49,747 nucleotides of DNA, taken from NCBI GenBank assembly GCA_947167515.1, contig CAMVIM010000009.1, positions 72,522 to 122,268 of the forward strand, written 5' to 3'. Below the pieces are notes generated by a model. That model was not told where the DNA came from. It saw only the letters and a list, made by a program, of their open reading frames with translations, and did not search any database. The first letter of the stretch is position 1; the number at the start of each line of letters is the position of its first letter. Origin of the DNA: an uncultured Prevotellaceae bacterium. Lineage in GTDB: Bacteria; Bacteroidota; Bacteroidia; Bacteroidales; Bacteroidaceae. This document shows, one piece after another, positions 1 to 6,600 of the stretch. A program made the position numbers and the translations under genes.

Positions 1-315
1 GTAGGATTGTACGCTCTTTTGTCCCATCGTATGAGCGGTTTCATACATTCCCATCGCTGTGAGTGTCTTGCAGCACAAATCCATGAGGAGGGCAGACTTC
101 TCGAGATCGCCCTTGATTTGAGCTTCAGCCAGTGAAGTGCCAATCGTGTTGTAGTAGGTTTCCATCTCGTCGAAAGTTCCCGTGTAGAGAACGAGGTCGC
201 TGTCGTATTGTGTGAAGGTGGTAATGGCTTGGGACGGCAGGGACATGAAGAAGAGGACACCGACGAGCACGAGTGGGCGGAGGCGGTAACGGATGGCAGA
301 AGGGAAGAATTTCAT
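1..315 (-). CDS. Secreted helical-repeat protein, N-terminal part only (possible TPR/CHAT protein)
   Basis: The frame opens at an ATG at 313-315 and runs off the left edge, so only about 105 residues are visible. Residues 1-31 look like a signal peptide: a basic start (MKFFPSAIRYRLRP), a hydrophobic stretch (LVLVGVLFFMSLP) and a likely cleavage near SQA. The mature part contains a helical segment of TPR type (AEAQIKGDLEKSALLMDL, then LTAMGMYETAHTMGQ). It is the third gene of a minus-strand run after the CHASE2 gene and the 279-aa gene, with an 85-bp gap. Secreted TPR-CHAT proteins occur beside CHASE2 proteins, so a CHAT protease-like domain downstream is possible, but it lies outside the window and is inference. 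Confidence 0.7.
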   Translation of the reverse strand, partial: MKFFPSAIRYRLRPLVLVGVLFFMSLPSQAITTFTQYDSDLVLYTGTFDEMETYYNTIGTSLAEAQIKGDLEKSALLMDLCCKTLTAMGMYETAHTMGQKSVQSY

Positions 316-400
316 ATATAGGTGGATGGGGTATAAAGATGGGAATTTTGGGAAAGCGTGTGTGGAGATGTCTGGAGGAGTGAGTTGGGTTGAGTAGGAC

Positions 401-1240
401 TCATTCCATCATCTGAAACAGGAGAGGAAGAGGTTTGACACCTTTTGTTGCGTGTTGTTGCTCGAGAAGGGTGCCAATGACCTCGGAGTCAAAGGGTTGT
501 TCAGATGCAAACAGCAGATATTGGCAGGGGGTGTCTGTGGAAGCAAAAGGATACTGATAGAGCGTGGTGGTGGCATGAGGAGAGAGGGTGGCAATATTCT
601 CGCTTGAAGGACTGCTCGTGTCAAGGCACAGATAGGGCGATTCTCCGTTGTCTGGTAATGCAATTATATTGAAAAACAGTAGGTTGTCTGTGAAGTTTTC
701 GATATGGAAATAGCATAGTTCATCTTCTGTGGCCATACTGAGGTGGAGCGTGGGTTTTTTGCTCTTTTGAGGTTCGTTCAGTTGCTTCTGCAAGGCAGCA
801 TACACCTTCATGTCCGTGTCATTGACCATATCCTTCTCCTGCATGGAAGAACGGTAGGAAACACCCATGATGGTGGCTCCACCGGCTTTTCCATTTGCAG
901 ACTTCATGGTTTGTTGCAGGGTGAGTTGGGTAGTTTGACTGGATTGACGCCGTGCGTTAGAGATGATTTGTGCCACATTCTGTACACCCATCTCTCGGGT
1001 GATATAGACACGACGAGTGTCCTTGTCGCAGATGGCAAGCATGGCTCCCTCTTTCAGGGAGAACTTGTCTTTCACCGTCACGCCATCGTTCTTGGCAGGC
1101 TTAACCCATTGACTGCCCACCAGACGTTCGACGGAGCCTTCAATATTAAAGATGTAGTAGTTGGCGCCTCGCATAGAGGTGGAGGCTAAGAACACCAGCA
1201 GTGTGGCGACAAGTTGCAGCGTGTGTGTGAATGTTTTCAT
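401..1240 (-). CDS. Secreted protein of unknown function, weakly DUF4384-like C-terminus
   Basis: 279 residues. Residues 1-26 form a signal peptide (hydrophobic LQLVATLLVFLAS, likely cleavage after RGA). The mature N-terminal half starts with a beta-rich segment (FNIEGSVERLVGSQWVKP, then GAMLAICDKDTRRVYI) recalling small SH3-like or FecR-like folds. Residues ~165-270 (LHLSMATEDELCYFHIENF, then LLFASEQPFDSEVIGTLLEQ) resemble the DUF4384 pattern, in which a surface-presentation domain ends in an LFAS-x-x-PFD motif; DUF4384 often accompanies caspase-like or CHAT proteins. The gene lies 36 bp after the CHASE2 gene and 85 bp before the secreted helical-repeat gene, so the three probably form an operon. 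No catalytic motif is visible. The family assignment is by eye and tentative. Confidence 0.72.
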   Translation of the reverse strand: MKTFTHTLQLVATLLVFLASTSMRGANYYIFNIEGSVERLVGSQWVKPAKNDGVTVKDKFSLKEGAMLAICDKDTRRVYITREMGVQNVAQIISNARRQSSQTTQLTLQQTMKSANGKAGGATIMGVSYRSSMQEKDMVNDTDMKVYAALQKQLNEPQKSKKPTLHLSMATEDELCYFHIENFTDNLLFFNIIALPDNGESPYLCLDTSSPSSENIATLSPHATTTLYQYPFASTDTPCQYLLFASEQPFDSEVIGTLLEQQHATKGVKPLPLLFQMME

Positions 1241-1276
1241 TGTATGTACATTTTATAGGGTTAAATGATTCTCTTT

Positions 1277-2428
1277 TTACAGGTCTTTGACTCTCAGCAC
1301 ACCAAGAATACCGTTCCAAAGGTCGAGGGCTAAAAGTCCTAAGGCAATGAGGCTGAGAGGGAAGGTGAGGTCAACGATGAGATGGAGGTGGAAGAATAGC
1401 AATGTCCCGCACACCACGACGAGTAGGAACATGGCAATTTGGAACAAGCGCATGAAGAGGTTGCCTGCCCGATAATTGAGCGAAGCAGAACTCACCATGA
1501 CAAAACAGAGGCTGAGTACAATTGCCAACAGCCACTGTGCCCATTTGGGTAGTGGGGTGAGTTCGTCGGCATCGAGAATGGTGGATAGGGTGTAGGCGTG
1601 GATGAGGATGCCAGGCATCTGTTCACTGATAGGAGTGATGTGTACATCCTGCATGTCATTTAATGTGCCCAACAGCACCACCTTATTCTCCAGTGCTTCA
1701 GGTTTTTCTATCACTTGAGAAGGCTCGATGATTTCATATTCTCGTGAGCCATAATTGATGTAAACTACTTGCCCCTCTTCGTCCTCTTCACCATGACTTG
1801 CTTGACTTAGCCATTGCTGCAGGTGTGTTTCCGATTCGGGAACAGCCATGCGAGCCAATGCCGTTGTGAAGTGAGGAATTTTCCCACGATCGGTTTGGTA
1901 GTAGGGACGAAAGTTGCGTACCACGCTATAGGGAGTCGAAATGTTGAGGTTGATGACTCCACGTTGTTGTTGGGTACTGTCGAACAGATAGGCGTTCCGT
2001 GCCTTCCATCCCTCGTCGCCCTCTGCATCAACCCCCATAGGGAGCACCAGTCGGGGTTCCTGCTTCAGGAGTTCAAGCAGCAGAGAGTCGTGGTCGGCAA
2101 CATATCCGAAGAAAACATCCAGCCCGATGGCGGCAGGATTGCAAAGGGAAATATCTTCGACCAGTGTGGCAATGTCCATGCGTGAGAGTGTGTCGATAGG
2201 CACAATGACGATGTGGTTGTCGAGCAGTCGCTCATTGCGGGCATTGGCTACAAACTGGTAGAAATCGGAACTGTCATAGTCTGTGATGCCAGCGGAACTT
2301 AAGTAGGGCAGGGTGGAGAGATCGTCTGTCGTCACCTGCGATAGTCCGATGGCAAGCAATAGGATGCCGACAAAATTAATGGCAATCCTTTTGACCGTCT
2401 TTCTGTTGATGGCTTTCAGAAATTTCAT
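1277..2428 (-). CDS. CHASE2-domain membrane protein without an output domain
   Basis: 383 residues from the ATG at 2426-2428; an upstream in-frame ATG would add 38 unlikely residues and run back through the promoter box. An N-terminal membrane anchor (RIAINFVGILLLAIGL, residues ~14-29) is followed by an extracytoplasmic CHASE2-type domain: the ALARM-type pieces (VIVPIDTLSRMDI; NPAAIGLDVFF; VINLNIST) and the typical end (NKVVLLGTLNDMQDVHITPI, then MPGILIHAYTLSTIL). Three C-terminal membrane segments follow (WLLAIVLSLCFVMV, LFQIAMFLLVVVCGTLLF, LTFPLSLIALGLLALDL). CHASE2 normally senses a ligand and drives a cytoplasmic kinase or cyclase. Here the protein ends about 10 residues after the last membrane segment, so no output domain exists. 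First gene of the minus-strand run. Confidence 0.85.
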   Translation of the reverse strand: MKFLKAINRKTVKRIAINFVGILLLAIGLSQVTTDDLSTLPYLSSAGITDYDSSDFYQFVANARNERLLDNHIVIVPIDTLSRMDIATLVEDISLCNPAAIGLDVFFGYVADHDSLLLELLKQEPRLVLPMGVDAEGDEGWKARNAYLFDSTQQQRGVINLNISTPYSVVRNFRPYYQTDRGKIPHFTTALARMAVPESETHLQQWLSQASHGEEDEEGQVVYINYGSREYEIIEPSQVIEKPEALENKVVLLGTLNDMQDVHITPISEQMPGILIHAYTLSTILDADELTPLPKWAQWLLAIVLSLCFVMVSSASLNYRAGNLFMRLFQIAMFLLVVVCGTLLFFHLHLIVDLTFPLSLIALGLLALDLWNGILGVLRVKDL

Positions 2429-2432
2429 GGGG

Positions 2433-2464
2433 CAAAAATACATTTTTTCTGCTATATAACCAAT
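2433..2464 (-). promoter_or_regulatory. Promoter of the CHASE2 operon, near-leaderless
   Basis: On the minus strand the -7 box TATTTTTG (2433-2440) and an ATTG (2461-2464) are separated by 20 bp, matching the Bacteroidetes TTTG-N19-21-TAnnTTTG pattern. Only four C residues separate the -7 box from the ATG, so transcription should start at or within a base or two of the start codon. Seen by eye. Confidence 0.55.
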
Positions 2465-2601
2465 TTTCCTGATGATTTTCAGTAAAAAAGTAGGGCGAAT
2501 AGAGATATAATGTTCCCCTTTTGGCTTCAAACTCGTTGTCACTTGGGTCTTAACGAATCTTTGGGCTTAAGCTGAAGATGATACGAAAAGGGAGATTTTG
2601 T

Positions 2602-2632
2602 TTTGTCGGTCTAAAAAAATGATGTACCTTTG
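2602..2632 (+). promoter_or_regulatory. Promoter of the DUF4861 gene
   Basis: TTTG at 2602-2605, 19 bp spacer, TACCTTTG at 2625-2632: a full match to the Bacteroidetes sigma-ABfr consensus. The start codon at 2661 follows a short A-rich leader. Confidence 0.8.
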
Positions 2633-2660
2633 CATTTGTCAATCAAATAACGGAAGAAAA

Positions 2661-3920
2661 ATGAAGAAAATAGTGACAACGGGTGTGATGTTGCTGAGTG
2701 TTTTGGCAGCATTGGCACAAACAAAGACCTTGCAGGTGACTGTGACGAACGACTGGAAGGCGGACAAGACGGATGAGCCTGTGGCAGTGAAGTTGCCCGA
2801 TCTGAAAAAGGTGGGTTTTGTGGTGAAAAGTGCCACGGTCAAATGTAAGGGGAAAGAGGTGCCCTGTCAGTTGGACGATATGGACGGTGATCTCTGCCCC
2901 GACGAGGTGTTTTTCCTTACCGACATCAAGGGAAAGGATACGAAAACGTTTGAGGTGAAGTTGTCGGATAAGAAAGCAAAGAAAGAGGCAGAACCCCGTA
3001 TCTACACGGCGTTCCAAATCAGGGATAAGCAGGACAAACACCCCGATGCGTTGCGAGTGGAGGCTCCAGGCAAGAGTTTCCTCTTCAACGACATCTATAT
3101 GCACGGCATCACCGTGGAGTCAGAACTGACGGGCTATCGCATCTACTTCGACCACAGACAGAACATCGACCTGTATGGCAAACGATACAGGCGGATTGAA
3201 CTGCCCCAAACACAGTTCTACACCTCGGAGGAACAGTTGAAGGACGGTTATGGAGTGGATGTGCTGTGGGCTGGCAACGCTATTGGTTGTGGCTCGTTCA
3301 AGGACTGGAAGAAGGGAAAGCCTGAAAACTGGACAGAGGTGGCTGTGAGAGGTCAACGTGTGGTGACGACTGGACCTCTGCGCACCGTGGTGGAAGTGTA
3401 TGACTTGGGAGTTGAGGACGATGATGATTTGACTTATTCCATGCACCAGCGATACTCCCTCTATGCAGGACATCGTGACTTGCAGGTGGAGGTGCGCTTT
3501 CAACCTATCACCGACGTCAAGGTGTTTGACAAACTCTTCTGCACGGGTGTGCAGAAGGTTGGTGCTACAGCCGATGAAGCCACACGCAAGGGGCATAAGT
3601 CAGAAGGTTTCGTGAAGAAGGAGGGCTTGGCAGCCTCGTGGGGGTGCGACTATCCCGACATGGGCAAGAAGCAGTTGTGGGCTCCTGAACCTGTGGGGCT
3701 GGCGTTGTATGTGCCCAAGGACTATATCAAAGAAAGGAAGGAGGATGACCTGAACTATCTCTATGTGGTGAAGCCTGACAAGGACAACCTTATCCGCTAT
3801 TGGGTGTCTTTCTGTGCCGACAAGGAGGAAAAAGGCTATCATTCGGCAAAGGAATGGTTTGCCTCCTTGGACGACTGGATGGAGAACGTGAATCGCCCTG
3901 TGTCGGTGAAGGTGAAGTAA
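2661..3920 (+). CDS. Secreted DUF4861-family protein
   Basis: 419 residues from the ATG at 2661, chosen because the earlier in-frame ATG lies at the promoter and the chosen one gives a clean signal peptide (MKKIVTTGVMLLSVLAALAQ). The mature protein is beta-rich and carries the segments I associate with DUF4861: VQVTVTND-like opening, YTAFQIRDKQDKHPDALRVE, a YFDHRQNIDLYGKR segment, GYGVDVLWAGNAIGCGSFKD and RYSLYAGHRDLQVEVRFQP, then WAPEPVGLALYVP. DUF4861 proteins are found in polysaccharide-utilising Bacteroidetes, sometimes beside pectin enzymes, and their chemistry is not settled. The gene is alone: divergent from the CHASE2 operon and followed by its own gap. Export to the periplasm or surface is likely; the activity is unknown. 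Confidence 0.85.
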   Translation: MKKIVTTGVMLLSVLAALAQTKTLQVTVTNDWKADKTDEPVAVKLPDLKKVGFVVKSATVKCKGKEVPCQLDDMDGDLCPDEVFFLTDIKGKDTKTFEVKLSDKKAKKEAEPRIYTAFQIRDKQDKHPDALRVEAPGKSFLFNDIYMHGITVESELTGYRIYFDHRQNIDLYGKRYRRIELPQTQFYTSEEQLKDGYGVDVLWAGNAIGCGSFKDWKKGKPENWTEVAVRGQRVVTTGPLRTVVEVYDLGVEDDDDLTYSMHQRYSLYAGHRDLQVEVRFQPITDVKVFDKLFCTGVQKVGATADEATRKGHKSEGFVKKEGLAASWGCDYPDMGKKQLWAPEPVGLALYVPKDYIKERKEDDLNYLYVVKPDKDNLIRYWVSFCADKEEKGYHSAKEWFASLDDWMENVNRPVSVKVK

Positions 3921-3944
3921 TGCTTGCGAAACTTTTTTTACTTT

Positions 3945-3982
3945 TTCACTTTAATTATCAATTGTCAATGGTCAATTATCAT
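3945..3982. repeat. Simple 9-bp-type intergenic repeat
   Basis: Between the DUF4861 gene and the division gene, the segment contains related tracts (TTATCAATTG, TCAATGG, TCAATTATCA) in tandem. It resembles one arm of the larger hairpin elements elsewhere in the window, but no complementary arm is present. Confidence 0.45.
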
Positions 3983-3992
3983 TTTTTTTTCT

Positions 3993-4000
3993 TACCTTTG
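3993..4000 (+). promoter_or_regulatory. -7 box for the FtsB/DivIC gene
   Basis: TACCTTTG at 3993-4000, 55 bp before the ATG at 4056. No clear TTTG lies at the right distance upstream; the best candidate (AATG at 3967-3970) is 22 bp away. Confidence 0.6.
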
Positions 4001-4055
4001 CAGCCGATAAAGAGTGAAAATGTCGTGTGTTTAACCTCGTGATTGATAAGAACGT

Positions 4056-4352
4056 ATGAAAAGTAGCATCAAGCATTGGATTTTTAAGCTGAAATATGTG
4101 GTGGCACTGGCCGTGTTTGCCGTATTCCTCGGCTTTGTGGGTGAAAGCAGTCTGGTGAACCGCTTTGCGCAACAGCGGGAAATCTCGCGGTTGAAGGAGG
4201 AAATAGATGAGTACAACCGCAAGTTTGCTCAGGACAAGAAGACGCTGGATGCGCTGAAGCATGACCCCGAAGCTGTCAAGGAAGTGGCGCGTAGCCGGTA
4301 TTTCATGAAGACGGACAACGAGGACATCTTTATTGTGGAGGACGATGAGTGA
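4056..4352 (+). CDS. FtsB/DivIC-family division protein
   Basis: 98 residues. A short cytoplasmic N-terminus is followed by one membrane segment (YVVALAVFAVFLGFVG, residues ~14-29) and a coiled coil (~32-70: FAQQREISRLKEEIDEYNRK). Then comes the short conserved tail of the septum formation initiator family: HDPEAVKEVARSRYFMKTDNEDIF, in which E-x-x-AR-x-x-Y-x-M/L is diagnostic. In the family this bitopic protein bridges FtsQ and FtsL in the divisome. Length is normal. It precedes a small membrane protein gene by 58 bp and purB further on. Confidence 0.93.
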   Translation: MKSSIKHWIFKLKYVVALAVFAVFLGFVGESSLVNRFAQQREISRLKEEIDEYNRKFAQDKKTLDALKHDPEAVKEVARSRYFMKTDNEDIFIVEDDE

Positions 4353-4410
4353 GTGTAAGGAGTGCGAAGTGGAAGGTGAGAAGTATAAGCTGAGCGTCAG
4401 GATTTGAGGT

Positions 4411-4794
4411 ATGCAAAAGATGTTGGGTCTTATGGAAATGGCGGGCGAAACGCTGGTGGTGATAGGTGCTGCGGCGTGGTTGCCTCTACGTGATGTTGCC
4501 ATGTGGGTGTTTGCTGTGGGTGTGGTGCTCATGGCTGTAGGTCGGTTTGCCCAGGAACCATTCTATCTCCGTTATGCCCAGCGTGACCCCAAGGAGTTGA
4601 CCATGCGACGGTTGTATCATCAGCGTGTGTTTGGCATGGTGGCTTTGGTGCTGGCGGCTGTGGTGATGTGGTTGCCGACGGGTTTTTATAGCGGCTTGTA
4701 TGTGGGACCCACCTCGTGGCTGGTGTTGTTTGTAATCTTTGTTGTGATAGAAGTCTATACCATCTTCCGAATTTCCTCCGTAGAGAAAAAGTGA
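4411..4794 (+). CDS. Small integral membrane protein, unknown function
   Basis: 127 residues with four likely membrane helices: AGETLVVIGAAAWL (~11-24), VAMWVFAVGVVLMAVGRF (~29-46), VFGMVALVLAAVVMWLP (~73-89) and SWLVLFVIFVVIEVYTIF (~102-119). Between helices 2 and 3 lies a basic, conserved-looking loop (YLRYAQRDPKELTMRRLYHQR). I do not recognise the family. It is probably co-transcribed with the FtsB/DivIC gene 58 bp upstream, which makes a role in or near the envelope plausible but unproven. An internal ATG at codon 4 or 8 could also be the start. Confidence 0.75.
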   Translation: MQKMLGLMEMAGETLVVIGAAAWLPLRDVAMWVFAVGVVLMAVGRFAQEPFYLRYAQRDPKELTMRRLYHQRVFGMVALVLAAVVMWLPTGFYSGLYVGPTSWLVLFVIFVVIEVYTIFRISSVEKK

Positions 4795-4909
4795 GTGGTT
4801 GGGATGAAATAGTGGGATGTGAAAAGAAAAAAATAGTTAAAAAGATGCAAATGTGGGGATGAAATACCTTTTCTGTTTTTTTGTTTTTTTTTCTTCGTGA
4901 GAAAAAGTG

Positions 4910-4917
4910 TAACTTTG
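4910..4917 (+). promoter_or_regulatory. -7 box for purB
   Basis: TAACTTTG at 4910-4917, about 168 bp before the purB ATG, implying a leader of roughly 160 nt. No well-placed TTTG is present upstream. Confidence 0.55.
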
Positions 4918-5011
4918 CAGCCAAAATAACGTGCCATGAATGATTCGTGAAACCATTGGCAGGGAAAAAGAAAATAGGAAACATCATAAAACTGAAAAAG
5001 AACATCGTTGA

Positions 5012-5028
5012 GGCGTCTGGGTGACGCC
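5012..5028 (+). promoter_or_regulatory. Hairpin in the purB leader
   Basis: GGCGTC, a TGGGT loop and GACGCC form a perfect 6-bp GC-rich stem about 58 nt upstream of the purB start. No U-tract follows, so it is not a simple terminator. It may affect translation or mRNA stability. It matches no purine riboswitch that I can recognise. Confidence 0.4.
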
Positions 5029-5085
5029 ACCTATATACAAAAAAAGGGTAGAAGGGAAAGAGACGAAAAAGATTTGAAAACAGAT

Positions 5086-6432
5086 ATGGAACTGAATGTA
5101 CTTACGGCTGTCTCGCCTATTGACGGCCGCTACAGAAGCAAGACCGATAGCTTGGCTTCTTATTTTTCTGAATACGCACTCATCAAGTACCGTGTTCGTG
5201 TTGAGATCGAGTATTTCATCACGCTCTGCGAGTTGCCGTTGCCTCAGCTGAAAGGCTTTGACCCCTGTCGCTTTGAGCAGTTGCGCAATATCTACCGCAA
5301 CTTCTCCGAGGCCGATGCACAGAGGGTGAAGGACATCGAGAAAGTGACCAACCACGATGTGAAGGCTGTGGAGTACTTCATCAAGGAGGAACTGGACAAG
5401 ATAGGCAACTTCGAAGAGTGCAAGGAATTCATACATTTTGGCTTGACCAGCCAGGACATCAACAATACATCTGTGCCACTCAGCATCAAGGATGCTCTTC
5501 AGGAGGTCTATTATCCTCAGGTGGAGGAACTCATCGCACAGCTCAAGGAGTATGCCGACGAGTGGAAAGACATCCCCATGCTGGCCAAGACTCATGGACA
5601 GCCTGCTTCGCCCACTCGTTTGGGCAAGGAAGTGATGGTGTATGTCTATCGCTTGACCGAACAGCTCAATCAGTTGAAGGCATGCAAGATTACCGCCAAG
5701 TTCGGAGGTGCGACGGGCAACTACAATGCCCACCACATCGCCTATCCCGACTATGACTGGAAGGCTTTTGGTAACAAGTTCGTGAGCGAGAAACTGGGCT
5801 TGGAGCGTGAGCAATGGACGACACAGATTAGCAACTACGACAACTTGGGAGCCATCTTCGATGCCATGAAGCGCATCAACACCATCATCATCGACCTTGA
5901 CCGTGATTTCTGGATGTATGTGTCTATGGAGTATTTCAAGCAGAAGATCAAGGCTGGTGAGGTAGGCTCTTCAGCTATGCCTCACAAGGTGAACCCTATT
6001 GACTTTGAAAACTCGGAAGGCAACCTCGGCATGGCAAACGCTATTTTGGCATTCCTCAGCCAAAAACTTCCAGTGAGCCGTCTGCAACGTGACCTCACCG
6101 ACTCTACGGTGCTGCGCAATGTGGGAGTGCCGATGGGTCACATGGTCATCTCCATCCAATCCACGTTGAAAGGACTGCGCAAGCTTCTGCTCAATCAGGA
6201 GGCCATCAACCGCGACCTCGACAACTGCTGGGCTGTGTGTGCGGAAGGCATACAGACTATCCTTCGCCGCGAGGCATATCCTCATCCTTATGAGGCACTG
6301 AAGGCGCTGACCCGCACCAATGCCGCTATCACAGCCGAGAGCATCAAGGGCTTCATTGATGGTTTGGAGGTGTCGGAGAGCGTGAAGGCTGAGCTAAGAG
6401 CGATTACGCCGCATAGTTACACAGGAGTGTGA
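5086..6432 (+). CDS. purB: Adenylosuccinate lyase
   Basis: 448 residues from the ATG at 5086; an upstream in-frame ATG at 5008 would extend through the leader hairpin and is unlikely. The enzyme cleaves SAICAR to AICAR and adenylosuccinate to AMP, releasing fumarate in both cases, in cytosolic purine synthesis. It belongs to the fumarase/aspartase superfamily: TSQDIN (residues ~121-126), the general acid/base region AKTHGQPASPTRLG (~167-180) and the superfamily signature GSSAMPHKVNP (294-304) on the flexible catalytic loop. Length and domain order match E. coli-type PurB (~456 residues). It is followed by an unusual 10-bp tandem repeat. Confidence 0.97.
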   Translation: MELNVLTAVSPIDGRYRSKTDSLASYFSEYALIKYRVRVEIEYFITLCELPLPQLKGFDPCRFEQLRNIYRNFSEADAQRVKDIEKVTNHDVKAVEYFIKEELDKIGNFEECKEFIHFGLTSQDINNTSVPLSIKDALQEVYYPQVEELIAQLKEYADEWKDIPMLAKTHGQPASPTRLGKEVMVYVYRLTEQLNQLKACKITAKFGGATGNYNAHHIAYPDYDWKAFGNKFVSEKLGLEREQWTTQISNYDNLGAIFDAMKRINTIIIDLDRDFWMYVSMEYFKQKIKAGEVGSSAMPHKVNPIDFENSEGNLGMANAILAFLSQKLPVSRLQRDLTDSTVLRNVGVPMGHMVISIQSTLKGLRKLLLNQEAINRDLDNCWAVCAEGIQTILRREAYPHPYEALKALTRTNAAITAESIKGFIDGLEVSESVKAELRAITPHSYTGV

Positions 6433-6440
6433 GGGTTTTA

Positions 6441-6510
6441 GGAATTTCTAGGATTTTCTAGGCTCTTCTAGGATTTTCTGGGCATTCCTAGGTTTACCTA
6501 GTTTTTCCTA
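6441..6510. repeat. Degenerate 10-bp tandem repeat, seven units
   Basis: Immediately after purB, seven consecutive 10-bp blocks follow GG-N3-TT(C/T)CTA. Examples are GGAATTTCTA, GGATTTTCTA, GGCTCTTCTA and GGTTTACCTA. The phase is exact with no insertions, and the last unit has decayed (GTTTTTCCTA). The period equals about one helical turn. The array lies in the 168-bp gap before the pseudouridine synthase gene. Confidence 0.85.
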
Positions 6511-6600
6511 TCCATTAAAATGTAAAAAAAGATTGTTAAACAGTAAAATGATACAATCGTATAATAAATAGTAAATTGTAAAAAAATTGTAATTAAAATT

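Noticed and set aside
4910-5085. Purine or PRPP riboswitch in the purB leader
   Set aside because: Only one short stem is visible and none of the conserved core bases I know are present.
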